DNA of 64,000 bases, taken from positions 90,662 through 154,661 of the forward strand of contig CAWJPL010000036.1 of assembly GCA_963844695.1 (NCBI GenBank), written 5' to 3'. The DNA is from RYN-230 sp963844695. GTDB lineage: Bacteria > Actinomycetota > Actinomycetes > Streptosporangiales > Streptosporangiaceae. A program made the translations under genes and the position numbers. The notes under the pieces were generated by a model that was given only the letters and a program-made list of their open reading frames with translations, had not been told where the DNA came from and did no database searches. Shown piece by piece: positions 52,266 to 62,109 of the stretch (the stretch's first letter is position 1; each line of letters opens with the position of its first letter).

Positions 52266-52321
52266 GCGCGGAAACTACGTGATCTGATCGTCGGCCCGGC
52301 GCGCGGAACTACGTGATCTGA
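52266..52321. repeat. Near-perfect direct repeat between the GNAT and glpR genes
   Basis: GCGCGGAAACTACGTGATCTGA (52,266-52,287; given as GCGCGGAA + ACTACGTGATCTGA) recurs at 52,301-52,321 with one A fewer. Period 35 bp. The core ACGTGATC also appears in the palindromes near 6.0 kb and 17.5 kb. Confidence 0.8.
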
Positions 52322-52496
52322 CCCGCGATCTCACGACACACCGGGCCTAATGCTGTTCATCGCCAGCGCTGGCCCTTACCGTGCGTCACGTGAGCAAGCC
52401 CGCCACGCGGCCATCCATGCGTGCCTTCAGGTGCTGTGTGGCCCCGTGCTGGGCCTTTTCGTGGCGTTTGGCCCCCCAGGCAGCGGGTGCGGCCCG

Positions 52497-53195
52497 GTGA
52501 GCAGTGCCATCCTCTACTTCGCGATCGTGGCCATCTGGGCTGGGGTCCTCATGCCCCGGTGGCTGCGCCCCGGGCGCCGGCGCCGGTACGAGGTCACCGA
52601 GCACTTCGAGATGCACACCGAGGTCTACGAGACCGAGGCCCCGGCCGGCGAGGCGCCGCAGCGTGCGGTAACCGAGCGCGAGTTCACGGTCGAGGAGGAG
52701 ATCACCTGGACCGAGGAGGGCGCGGCCGAACGGCGCGCCAAAATCCTCACGGCCCGGCGCCGCATGCTCGGCACGCTCGTGTTCCTCACCATCGGGGCGC
52801 TCGCGATCGCGGTGCTGAAGATCGCCGCCTGGTGGGTCATCATCCCGCCGGGCGTGATGCTGGGCGCCTTCGTGTTGTTGCTGCGTGAGGCCGCACGCAG
52901 CGATGCTGAGCAGGCCCGCAGGCATGCCCACGCCGAGGAGACGCGCCGTCGCCGGCCCGAGGTTGGGGCCGGGCGCGAGGCTGCTCCTGTGACGGCTGAG
53001 ACCTTCGAGCGCGTGACCAGTAGGCCGGTGGCGCCGGAGCCGGTGGAGCCAGTGGTGCCGGACGTGGCGGAGCAGTCGGAGCCGGTCATCGAGGTCGTCG
53101 CCTACTCGGCCGAGATCATCGACATCTCGGGGCGGGTCAGCGACCAGCTCTACGACCAGTACACCGACGCCGCCAACCGCGCCGTCGGCGACTGA
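52497..53195 (+). CDS. glpR: GlpR/SepX-type membrane protein (receptor of Glp, division-associated)
   Basis: About 232 residues from the GTG at 52,497. N-terminal helix SSAILYFAIVAIWAGVLMPR followed by basic residues, a cytoplasmic acidic region, then a helix pair (LGTLVFLTIGALAIAVLKIA; WWVIIPPGVMLGAFVLLL), and a C-terminal tail ending SDQLYDQYTDAANRAVGD. Topology and its place near glp match GlpR of Corynebacterium and SepX of Streptomyces, membrane components of the divisome. An assignment by context and architecture; primary sequence similarity is modest. Confidence 0.8.
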   Translation: MSSAILYFAIVAIWAGVLMPRWLRPGRRRRYEVTEHFEMHTEVYETEAPAGEAPQRAVTEREFTVEEEITWTEEGAAERRAKILTARRRMLGTLVFLTIGALAIAVLKIAAWWVIIPPGVMLGAFVLLLREAARSDAEQARRHAHAEETRRRRPEVGAGREAAPVTAETFERVTSRPVAPEPVEPVVPDVAEQSEPVIEVVAYSAEIIDISGRVSDQLYDQYTDAANRAVGD

Positions 53196-53446
53196 CCTCC
53201 CGGCCACCGTGGACGTCCGGTGCCCCCGGCCCCCGGCCCCGGCCTCTGGCTCCCCGGTCGCATCGCCGGGCTCGCACCAACTCGTGATCGTGTGCGATAA
53301 CCGGCGTCATGTGGCAGAAATTGACCGTGATCGTGGTGGGGAGCCTGGTCCCCTCGCCCCGGCCCTCCGGACGGGGAAGCACCTTGCTTCGGAGCTGCGG
53401 ATCGTACGGACGGGCCTGAGGGTTTGCTAGGCTGGCCGCTGTTCCA

Positions 53447-55110
<1,664 letters not shown>

Positions 55111-55166
55111 GCTGTCCCTCCGGGTGATGTCTCTCGTCGAGCAGGCCGGTCCGCTGGTAGCGGCCA

Positions 55167-55382
55167 TCAGGTGGTTCTGTGGCCCACCCGGCGCTCGCGT
55201 GAGGTGACCGGCTGGCGAGCCCCGGCCTTCATGATCTCGGCAATGTCGTCATCGCTGAACCGCAGATGCTTGCCAATGAACGTGCATGGAATCAATCGCG
55301 CCGCAGCCTTTGTCTTGAGCCACGACTCACGCACCTTGAGGATGCCTGCTGCCTCGGCAGCAGTATAGAGCTGATCCGCCAT
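55167..55382 (-). CDS. Excisionase-type helix-turn-helix protein
   Basis: About 71 residues. MADQLYTAAEAAGILKVRES and WLKTKAAARLIPCTFIGKHL then FSDDDIAEIMKAG form the MerR-like winged helix of actinobacterial excisionases. Located 57 bp upstream of int on the same strand, the normal xis-int order. Start at ATG 55,382 or 55,388. Family role: bends att DNA to promote excision. Confidence 0.87.
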   Translation of the reverse strand: MADQLYTAAEAAGILKVRESWLKTKAAARLIPCTFIGKHLRFSDDDIAEIMKAGARQPVTSRERRVGHRTT

Positions 55383-55686
55383 TATCACACTGCCTTATGC
55401 CCTGGAAGTAGCCCAGCCGCCGGTGACCTTGCGCATCTCACCTGGGACGACGGGATCGTGACTCAAGTTATGCCCGCTCAGCCAGGCCAATGTCAACCAA
55501 GAACTGCATGATCAAATCGGCGTCCTCGGGTGACGAATAGTGCCGATTAGTTCAGTGCAGTTCTGCCGAGTCCGCGCAGTACGGCTGGCTGTCGCGGAAA
55601 GGGACAGCGCGGTTAGCTAAATGTAACTTTGGCGGACGCGTACCTGCCGCGCCTGAGCCGCGTGCCGGTCACGGCATCCGCAGGGC
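55383..55686. other. Intergenic region upstream of xis
   Basis: About 300 bp, less GC-rich than average, holding the xis upstream region and the end of the UPF0158 gene. No additional gene, repeat or terminator could be supported. Confidence 0.5.
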
Positions 55687-56160
55687 TCAGGGCAGGACGG
55701 CCTCAGGGTTCCTGTCAAGGAAGCGATCCGCAGCGTCGTCATCAATGAGGGAGTTATCAGCCAGCCATTGCACGGCCCGGCGCCTGGCCCGGGTGTCCCG
55801 GAAGGCGTACCAGGCGGGCAGCAGGTCGGGATGCTCCTCGTGGAGCTCGTCTTTGAACCGGCGGAAGGCTCCCTTGCCCTGGATAGCGCGCGCCAGCCTG
55901 CGCCCGGCGCGTTCATCGGTTATCCCGTCGGCGAAGTCGGCCATGTCCTGGTACCAGACCCAGGACGGCAGCGGATCGATGACGATCAGGTCCAGCTCGT
56001 CGAGGTCGACCGGCGTCTGCCCGTCAATGCCGGTGTCAGCCGTCCAGAACGCGATCTCGCCCGTGTGCGGGTCGATCAGCCAGCGGTGCTCGTAATCGGT
56101 CTGGTCAGCCAGCGCGTTGGCGATTTCCTCCAGATCGAGACTGCTCAGGTCAAGCACCAA
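55687..56160 (-). CDS. UPF0158 family protein
   Basis: 157 residues: LDLEEIANALADQTDYEHRW, FWTADTGIDGQ, WYQDMADFADGITDERAGRR, GAFRRFKDELHEEHPDLLPA and AVQWLADNSLIDD match UPF0158, a widespread family of unknown role often found on mobile elements. Acidic and soluble. Starts GTG/ATG at the 56,160 end of the frame. Divergent from vapBC. Confidence 0.88.
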   Translation of the reverse strand: MVLDLSSLDLEEIANALADQTDYEHRWLIDPHTGEIAFWTADTGIDGQTPVDLDELDLIVIDPLPSWVWYQDMADFADGITDERAGRRLARAIQGKGAFRRFKDELHEEHPDLLPAWYAFRDTRARRRAVQWLADNSLIDDDAADRFLDRNPEAVLP

Positions 56161-56302
56161 GCCAGGATAGGACGCCCCAGATGCCTGCGCTCAAGGACCA
56201 GAACGCCCGGCCAGCAGATGAGAACGTCGCCGGGTGGTCGGGATTGTGCGCAACGGGGCGCCGGCAAGCCGCGCACTATCATGCGATATCAGGGAGGTGG
56301 AC

Positions 56303-56524
56303 ATGACGGACGTGCTGATCCGGGACGTGCCCGATGATGTCATCGCCGCGCTGGACGCACACGCAGGCCGGCTGGGCCTGTCGCGCAGCGAGTACGTGCG
56401 CCGCCGGCTGGCCCAGGACGCGGCCCGGCCTGGCTCTCCCGTGAGTGTCGAGGACCTGGCCCGGTTCACTGAGGTCTTTGGTGATCTGGCCGACCCGGAT
56501 GTGATGTCGCAGGCCTGGCGATGA
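56303..56524 (+). CDS. vapB: VapB-type antitoxin
   Basis: 73 residues: VLIRDVPDDVIAALDAHAGR and LGLSRSEYVRRRLAQDA form a ribbon-helix-helix DNA-binding domain; the tail (SVEDLARFTEVFGDLADPDV) would wrap VapC. ATG at 56,303 after GGGAGGTGG. Four-base ATGA overlap with vapC. Confidence 0.9.
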   Translation: MTDVLIRDVPDDVIAALDAHAGRLGLSRSEYVRRRLAQDAARPGSPVSVEDLARFTEVFGDLADPDVMSQAWR

Positions 56525-56979
56525 CGACCTGGCTGATTGACAAGTCAGCCCTCGTCCGCCTGGCCGCCAGCCCCGATGCCGCCGAATGGGCCGGGCGGAT
56601 CGAGCGCGGGCTGGTGCGGGTCACCACCGTCACCCGCCTGGAGGCTGGCTACGCAGCCCGGTCCGGGCCGGAGCTGCGAGCTGGATTGCGGCAGCCCCCG
56701 TTGTCATCCATGCCGGTCGAGTACCTGACCCCCGCGATCGAGGACAGGGCGGTGGACGTGCTCACCTTGCTCGCCGACCGCGGCCAGCACCGCGCGCCGT
56801 CCCTACCTGACCTGATCATCGCAGCGACCGCCGAGCTGGCTGGGCTCACGGTCTTGCACCTCGACAAGGACTTCGAGGTAATAGCCCAGGTCACCGGCCA
56901 GCCCGTGGAGCGGATGAGCGCCACCCGCGGAACCAGGCGGACAACAGACACTGGCATGCAGGACCCCCCATCTCCATAA
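56521..56979 (+). CDS. vapC: VapC-type PIN-domain toxin
   Basis: 152 residues. PIN ribonuclease fold with acidic residues in WLIDKSALVRLA (Asp), VTTVTRLEAGYA (Glu), APSLPDLIIAATAELAG (Asp) and LHLDKDFEVIA (Asp). Cleaves RNA, usually tRNA or rRNA in this family; the target is unknown. Forms a complete toxin-antitoxin module with vapB. Confidence 0.92.
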   Translation: MTTWLIDKSALVRLAASPDAAEWAGRIERGLVRVTTVTRLEAGYAARSGPELRAGLRQPPLSSMPVEYLTPAIEDRAVDVLTLLADRGQHRAPSLPDLIIAATAELAGLTVLHLDKDFEVIAQVTGQPVERMSATRGTRRTTDTGMQDPPSP

Positions 56980-57165
56980 GGACAGGCCTGTCAGCCTGCC
57001 AAGATCCCTATGAAGATCACCCGCATATCATGCAAATGAGGATGGCAGCCGGGCCGCAGGCCGGGCTTGGATCGGTCGTACCAGTAGCGTGACGGCTGGC
57101 TTGATGATGTGGGTGGCCTCATTGCGTACGCCGGGCTCATACCTCGGACCAGACGAGAGGCACCG

Positions 57166-57621
57166 ATGGCGGCTGACATGGAAGGCCACGACTGGGCCGA
57201 CGATCCCAGCGCGCCCGCAGTTCGTGTTCTGACGGTCCGGCAGCCACACGCTCACCTGCTGATTCACGGCTCGCCGACCGCAGGAGTTAAGGATGTCGAA
57301 AACCGCTCGAAGCCGACCAAATACCGAGGCACCCTGCTGATCCAGGCCTCAGCCAAGGTCGACCGGTCCGCATACGCCGACTACATCGCTGAAGGCGTCG
57401 AACTGCCCCCCGGCGACGAACTCGTCACCGGTGCGATTATCGGCTCGGTTCAGCTCACCGGCTGCGTCCGCGATTCACGCTCCCGCTGGGCGATTCCCGG
57501 GTACTGCCACTGGCTGACCACCACGCCGCACCTCGCCGACCCGGTCATCCCAGTCAAGGGACAACTGTCGATGTTCGACGCGCCGGATGGGTGGCAGGCC
57601 TCATTTCGCCATCCAGCCTAG
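57166..57621 (+). CDS. ASCH-domain protein
   Basis: 151 residues with VRVLTVRQPHAHLLIHG, KDVENRSKPTKYRGTLLIQA and GAIIGSVQLTGCV, the beta-barrel signature of ASCH domains (RNA- or nucleotide-binding, PUA-like). Some ASCH proteins are ribonucleases or cytidine-derivative hydrolases; nothing more precise is justified. ATG at 57,166 after GAGAGG. Element cargo between VapBC and the DUF262 gene. Confidence 0.83.
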   Translation: MAADMEGHDWADDPSAPAVRVLTVRQPHAHLLIHGSPTAGVKDVENRSKPTKYRGTLLIQASAKVDRSAYADYIAEGVELPPGDELVTGAIIGSVQLTGCVRDSRSRWAIPGYCHWLTTTPHLADPVIPVKGQLSMFDAPDGWQASFRHPA

Positions 57622-57791
57622 GCTGGGCGGATTTCAACGCGTTCAGGCAGCGGCTCCGACCGCATGACGACCTCACTGGCACCGGCGCACACCACCGGCG
57701 GCATAAGAGGCCGACCTCGGAGGGTGGGCAGATTGGGAGATCAAGGCCGTGCTCGGCGACTTGCTAACCCATCAGGCGAGGCGACAAGGCG

Positions 57792-59663
57792 TCATGGCAA
57801 GTAGGCATCAAGCCGTTCCGAAGACCAGACTTTGTTGCAAAGCGTCAAAATTAGTCGACTACGCTCTTCCTGTTCACTCTTGCCGAAGCGCTCGTAAGGG
57901 CAAAACGGAAGGCTCTCGGTCTCAATGAACGAACGGAACTTTGGTTGGTGTTGATAAGCCGCAGGAGTCAAGCTGGCGGCATAGAGGTTTTGCTTAGCGT
58001 AGTGAAGTGCTTTGCCTTCATAAGGTTTGTCTTGGTAGCTCCGGTTTACGTCAGCGGGCAGGAGCAGAAGCCCAGCAACATTGTTACGCCAATCATCGAA
58101 CTCCTGCCTTGTGGTGAATTCGACAGCGTAGCGCTCGAAATTATCGGGCCAAATATGCTCGATATCCCAGGGATTCTTGACAGTTCGATCGATATACTTA
58201 TCAAATAGATCCGGCTTGCCCGAGCCCACTTCAGTGTATGAGGTGAGTCGCGCCAGCAGGTGGTAAATGTAACGCCTACTGAACTGATTGAGACCGAGTT
58301 GCCAGATGCCGTGCCGACCGCGCGAAGGGCTCCCTTCAAAAGTGACATCATCCTCGGCAAGCTTCTCCTTGAGTATGTCGATGAGCTCCGGCAGAGAACT
58401 GTCACGGATATCTCGGCAAAGGGTCCAGATGTTGTAGCTAACGCTGGAGTAGCCCACACGGATATAGTTGACTGTGCGACGCATCACCCAGATGTCCAGG
58501 TAGGTGGCAGTGGCTGCTAGCTTCCGTCGTACCATCTCGTCACTGTCGCTAACTTTGAGTGGCGACAAAAGTACGGTGGCCTGCCATGTGAAGTCGTTAT
58601 GAGCGTTGTAAAAAATTGATTCCAGGCCGGGCGTGTAGCTTGAACTGGCGTTCAGGATTACCTGATAAACCCTAGCAAAGAATGGGAACTCTTCGGTAAT
58701 CAGTCGGCGGTTCTGCTTGTCGTCGCCAACGCCCATTCGCACAGCGTTGTCCCGCACCCACCTGTGAAAGATGGTACCGATCAACTCCCAATCCTTGTCA
58801 GAGGCTCCAGCCCTGCGGTCACGGATCGTTTCCGCATACTTTGCTCGGAGCCATGCCTTAACAAATGTGCTGTCGCGTTCGGCATCCGGGTCAGGTTCCC
58901 ACGAGATCAAGCTCGAAACAGTTCTCTTCCAAACTTCGTTGGCGTGAGCTCGCTCTTGATCGTCTTCGATAGGGGCAAGAAGATACGCTTTGAGCATGTT
59001 GACTGGGCTTAGCGGCTTGCCTCGATCATTCATAGTCTCGAAGATCGAGTAGGCGTGCGCATCCGTCTCAGTGGAGATCTCAATAAGTCCGACATTGCCA
59101 ATCAGCCAATAAATAAAAGTTGCAAGCCCGCCTTCCAGTTGACCAGCAAGGTCTAGGCTTTCGATGTCTTGGTAACGTGCGAGGATGCCCTGGACCGACT
59201 CTTCCTTACCATCGGCATTGTAGTCTTCGCCGTTAAAGAGTGCACGTATTACTGGTACGCGGTCAAGGATATCCAGGTTGAACTGCTGCTCACCATAGTT
59301 GTCCGAAAAAATCAGTGGTTCAATCGTGGAAGTGACGGCGAGAGCACGGTCCTTGGCTGCACGATAGAGGTAGATAAGGAGAAGCGTCAACGACGTCACA
59401 CGCTGCTGACCATCGACCAGATAGTTCTTATTACCTCTTCTGGTTACTATTATGGACCCAAGGAAGTAATTAGCATAGCTGGTGACCGCTCGGGGCGGGT
59501 CGCCTTCGTGGTACGAGGCCTCAAACTTACCTTGAAGATCGGAAACGAGTTCCTCGATGTTCTTGCGCTCCCATTTGTATTCGCGTTGGTACTCGTCGAT
59601 CGAGAAGGAACGACTCTGTAGTAGCTCTTTGATCGTCTTGTAGTGTGGCGTAATGGTACTCAT
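57792..59663 (-). CDS. DUF262/DUF1524 GmrSD-like protein (putative type IV restriction or defence nuclease)
   Basis: About 623 residues. N-terminal DUF262: FSIDEYQREYKWERKNIEEL, then YLVDGQQRVTSLTLLLIYLY at ~81-100, whose DGQQR resembles the ParB/Srx-like NTPase motif. C-terminal DUF1524: WDIEHIWPDN (His of the HNH-like centre) and NNVAGLLLLPADVNRSYQDK (Asn). The family includes GmrSD, which cuts glucosylated hydroxymethylcytosine DNA of phages. Base composition is clearly lower in GC than its neighbours, with many A/T-ending codons, so it was probably acquired recently. The target modification cannot be inferred. Confidence 0.87.
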   Translation of the reverse strand: MSTITPHYKTIKELLQSRSFSIDEYQREYKWERKNIEELVSDLQGKFEASYHEGDPPRAVTSYANYFLGSIIVTRRGNKNYLVDGQQRVTSLTLLLIYLYRAAKDRALAVTSTIEPLIFSDNYGEQQFNLDILDRVPVIRALFNGEDYNADGKEESVQGILARYQDIESLDLAGQLEGGLATFIYWLIGNVGLIEISTETDAHAYSIFETMNDRGKPLSPVNMLKAYLLAPIEDDQERAHANEVWKRTVSSLISWEPDPDAERDSTFVKAWLRAKYAETIRDRRAGASDKDWELIGTIFHRWVRDNAVRMGVGDDKQNRRLITEEFPFFARVYQVILNASSSYTPGLESIFYNAHNDFTWQATVLLSPLKVSDSDEMVRRKLAATATYLDIWVMRRTVNYIRVGYSSVSYNIWTLCRDIRDSSLPELIDILKEKLAEDDVTFEGSPSRGRHGIWQLGLNQFSRRYIYHLLARLTSYTEVGSGKPDLFDKYIDRTVKNPWDIEHIWPDNFERYAVEFTTRQEFDDWRNNVAGLLLLPADVNRSYQDKPYEGKALHYAKQNLYAASLTPAAYQHQPKFRSFIETESLPFCPYERFGKSEQEERSRLILTLCNKVWSSERLDAYLP

Positions 59664-60102
59664 GATCATCCGTTCAGGAACGCAGGTAAGATTGTCTCTT
59701 TGGGCTCACGGAATACGCCTGAGTCTTGGGCGAGCTCATTGTACTGGCCAGCTACTGAAGGGACGTGGCAACCTTTCGGGGCTGCGGATCGTCAGCTACA
59801 TCGCGCACCCATAGTACGCCCAGAGGCCCCGAGGGTCGCACAACTCACTGCAATCCGCCGTCTGTTCTCCAAGGGCACACAGGGACTTGACATCACCAAT
59901 GCCAGCCAGGAAGAGTACATGCTCATCTCGGCATGTCCGGATTCCAGAACGGACTCATCTGCGCGTCGCATCGATGACCGGGGCATCGGCTCTACTCGCC
60001 AGGCGGGCGGAGTGTTGGTGGCGTGGTGCTGGCCGAGGACGCGGGCAAGGCGGCCGAGGTGGTTACCGCGCTGAGCGGATGGCGCTCACGGGTCGGTGGC
60101 GC
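59664..60102. other. Cargo gap with remnant of a helix-turn-helix gene
   Basis: About 440 bp with no intact gene. Bases ~60,005-60,070 resemble 61,340-61,410, the C-terminal codons of the XRE-type remnant (the GRLARALGEHPATTT-like end), so a second broken copy of that gene is likely here. The rest is AT-richer DNA continuous with the DUF262 gene and without recognisable features. Confidence 0.5.
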
Positions 60103-60496
60103 TCACTCCGGCAGGTCTCCGAGGCGGGCCTTTGCGTCGAAAGTCGGCACGAAGCGCTCAGTCCGCAGCGCGTGCGCGGCGACGATGAGGTCGTGAGCCC
60201 TCCGGGGCACTCCAGCCCGGCGGACCTACGCGATCAGCCTGGCGTGGCAGGCAGCGGTCGCTTCGGTGTACTCAAGCACGTCGACAGCTGAGGTGATCGC
60301 GGCCAGGGCGCGCGCGATCGGCTGCGCGCTCCGCGCTGTCAGCAAGCTCGATCCCGGCCCGGTATTCAGCGACGGACACCGCCGCGATAGCCAGCTCGTC
60401 GGCGTCCAGGGCAGCCCGCTCGATCGTCCCGCGCTCGTAGGCGGTGAGCGCATTCGTGTCCAGGATCAGCGCCGGCCCGCAGATCGGCCCCCTCAC
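60103..60496 (-). pseudogene. PIN-domain toxin remnant (stop codon plus frameshift)
   Basis: Starts LILDTNALTAYERGTIERAA, AVSVAEYRAGIELADSAERA; then frame changes to AITSAVDVLEYTEATAACHA, meets an in-frame TAG, and resumes RRAHDLIVAAHALRTERFVP, FDAKARLGDLPE. These are VapC signatures with Asp/Glu positions intact. No antitoxin is found upstream. The module has been inactivated. Confidence 0.82.
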
Positions 60497-60568
60497 AACC
60501 GTGGGGTTTCGGCGCGCCCGCGCCGAAGGGACGGCCGGGTTGGCAGCGCGGCGAGTTAGCATCGTGGC

Positions 60569-60817
60569 ATGAGCGCGCAGCCTTCAGAGCACGACAGTCA
60601 CGACGTCATCCGCCTCGGCGGGGAGACCGCCGTAGTGGTTCCGATGCACGAGTACCACACGCTGAAGGCCCTGCGTGACCGCGCATCCGCCGTGCAGGTC
60701 GAGGAAGCCGAGATCGACGCCGCCATCGCCGAGCATGAGGCGTGGAAGGCGGCCGGGCGGCCGGGCCGGAAGTCACACGAGGAGTTCATGGCTGAGGTGT
60801 TCCACGGCTCCCGGTGA
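60569..60817 (+). CDS. Type II antitoxin of a RelE-type module
   Basis: 82 residues: HDVIRLGGETAVVVPMHEYH (N-terminal YefM/Phd-like part) and AEIDAAIAEHEAWKAAGRPG then KSHEEFMAEVFHG. Same architecture and length as the antitoxin at 42,502, including the AAGRPG bend. GTGA overlap with the toxin. Confidence 0.83.
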   Translation: MSAQPSEHDSHDVIRLGGETAVVVPMHEYHTLKALRDRASAVQVEEAEIDAAIAEHEAWKAAGRPGRKSHEEFMAEVFHGSR

Positions 60818-61041
60818 GGATCATCTGGTCAGAGATCGCGCAGGCGACCTTCGCCCGCTTCATGGCTGATCAGGCCGGGATGATGGCCGTCAACCGCGCC
60901 GTGGAAGCCTTAGCTGACGATCCGGCGCCTCCGGGCGCGTTCCTCCGCGGTGCCTACCGCAGGCTGCGCGTCGGCCCTTACCGGGTGCTGTACGAGGTCG
61001 AAGGGGACCTGATCACCATCGTGCGGATAGACCGGGTATAA
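60814..61041 (+). CDS. RelE-type toxin
   Basis: 75 residues from the GTG at 60,814: MRIIWSEIAQATFARFMADQ, FLRGAYRRLRVGPYRVLYEV, LITIVRIDRV, the compact RelE/ParE fold with basic residues on strands 3 and 4. mRNA interferase is likely but ParE-type action on gyrase cannot be excluded. It is the only intact member of three related copies in the window (35.3, 42.4 and 60.8 kb). Confidence 0.88.
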   Translation: MRIIWSEIAQATFARFMADQAGMMAVNRAVEALADDPAPPGAFLRGAYRRLRVGPYRVLYEVEGDLITIVRIDRV

Positions 61042-61225
61042 GCCGCCGGCCCGGTCCGGTCAATGATGGCCGCCCAGCCGCCCGGCGCACGTCCTCGGCG
61101 ATGCCTGCGGCGATGTCGGGGGTGAGCCGGGTCCCATCGGCCAGCCTGATGTCATCCCGCTCAAGATCAACGTCCGGGCCGATGGGGCTATCATCGCTGA
61201 CCCGCGGCGGCTGGCGCTCAGGCAT
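61013..61225 (-). pseudogene. Truncated antitoxin-like fragment
   Basis: About 70 residues: DDIRLADGTRLTPDIAAGIA, EDVRRAAGRPSLTGPG match the start of actinobacterial antitoxin-like proteins in which a ribbon-helix-helix domain should follow GRPSLTG. Here the sequence runs instead into the convergent RelE gene end (RLIPGLSARW), so the DNA-binding half is lost. Confidence 0.65.
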
Positions 61226-61323
61226 CACGGTTCCCCTTCCGCAGGCTGGTGGGCATGACGTGGATGACAAGCAGGAACGGACCGCGCCGTCCAGCCATGC
61301 GGCGATGTACTGCTGCTCAGCCC

Positions 61324-61610
61324 CTACCCGCCAGATGGGCGGAGCGTGGTGGTGGCTGGATGCTCGCCGAGGGCCCGGGCGAGTCGGCCGAGGGTCCGGC
61401 CACGGCAGGGATGCGCACGCCTGCCGTTCCAGCCGGGCCGACGGTCGTCAGGCTCACCCCGGCTTGGTCGGCCAGTTCTTCCTGGGACAGACCGCGCTGC
61501 CGGCGCAGCTGGCGCAGTCGCTGGCCGTCGAGAATGAAGGTCTGCGGCTGGGCCGGGCGGGTGATTCCCGCGACGGGCTGCGGGCCGGCGCTGTCCTGGC
61601 CGGTGGTCAC
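61324..61610 (-). pseudogene. XRE-type helix-turn-helix regulator, two frameshifts
   Basis: GTG at 61,610 overlaps the stop of the ATP-binding gene (GTGA). TFILDGQRLRQLRRQRGLSQ, EELADQAGVSLTTV form most of an XRE domain; the continuation (ARLERQA) and the end (RGRTLGRLARALGEHPATTT) lie in two other frames. About 95 residues when restored. Part of a WhiJ-like cluster with the three genes that follow. Confidence 0.7.
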
Positions 61611-61999
61611 CCGCACTCGAACCAGACCGTCCACCCCGCCTGGTCGTCCCCGGTGCGCCCGAAGTTGCGGGCCAGCTGGGCGACGACCAGCAGGCCGCGC
61701 CCATTCTGCTCGTCTTCCTTCGCGGACCGTTCCCAGGGGCCGCCTTGGTCGGAGACTTCCACCCGCACGCGGCTACCGTGCACTTCGGCGCGGACGCGGA
61801 AATGGCCGCCTGGTTCACGGGATCGGCTGTGGATGGTGGCGTTCGTGGCCAGCTCAGAGAGGCAAAGGACGGCGTCGTCCGTAGCCGGGTGGCCGTCCAG
61901 TATCCCGGTCAGGAACTGGCGTGCCTCCCGGACCTGCGCGGGAGTGGCGGGGAAAGCACGGGACCAGCCGATCAGCGGGGCCGTGGAGGTCTCACGCAT
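61607..61999 (-). CDS. ATP-binding regulator (SpoIIAB/RsbW-like HATPase domain)
   Basis: 130 residues: PATPAQVREARQFLTGILDG, LSELATNATIHSRSREPGGH (N-box with the Asn), VRVEVSDQGG (G1 box), GRGLLVVAQLARNFG (G2). Actinobacterial versions without a partner anti-anti-sigma factor are common next to DUF397 and WhiJ-like genes. ATG 61,999 after GGGAGAAGG. Divergent from the DUF5753 regulator. Confidence 0.9.
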   Translation of the reverse strand: MRETSTAPLIGWSRAFPATPAQVREARQFLTGILDGHPATDDAVLCLSELATNATIHSRSREPGGHFRVRAEVHGSRVRVEVSDQGGPWERSAKEDEQNGRGLLVVAQLARNFGRTGDDQAGWTVWFECG

Positions 62000-62109
62000 G
62001 CCTTCTCCCGCTCCTTTAACTAACGCCCGAATGGCGGCGGCCGATTTCAATTAGCCATCCTGATCGGGCGGCCCTACGATCGGTAGCCAAGACAGGCTGT
62101 CGTCAGGAC

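Noticed and set aside
59643..60074. 143-residue plus-strand open frame after the DUF262 gene
   Set aside because: No recognisable motif, start lies inside the opposing gene, and part overlaps a decayed helix-turn-helix remnant on the other strand.
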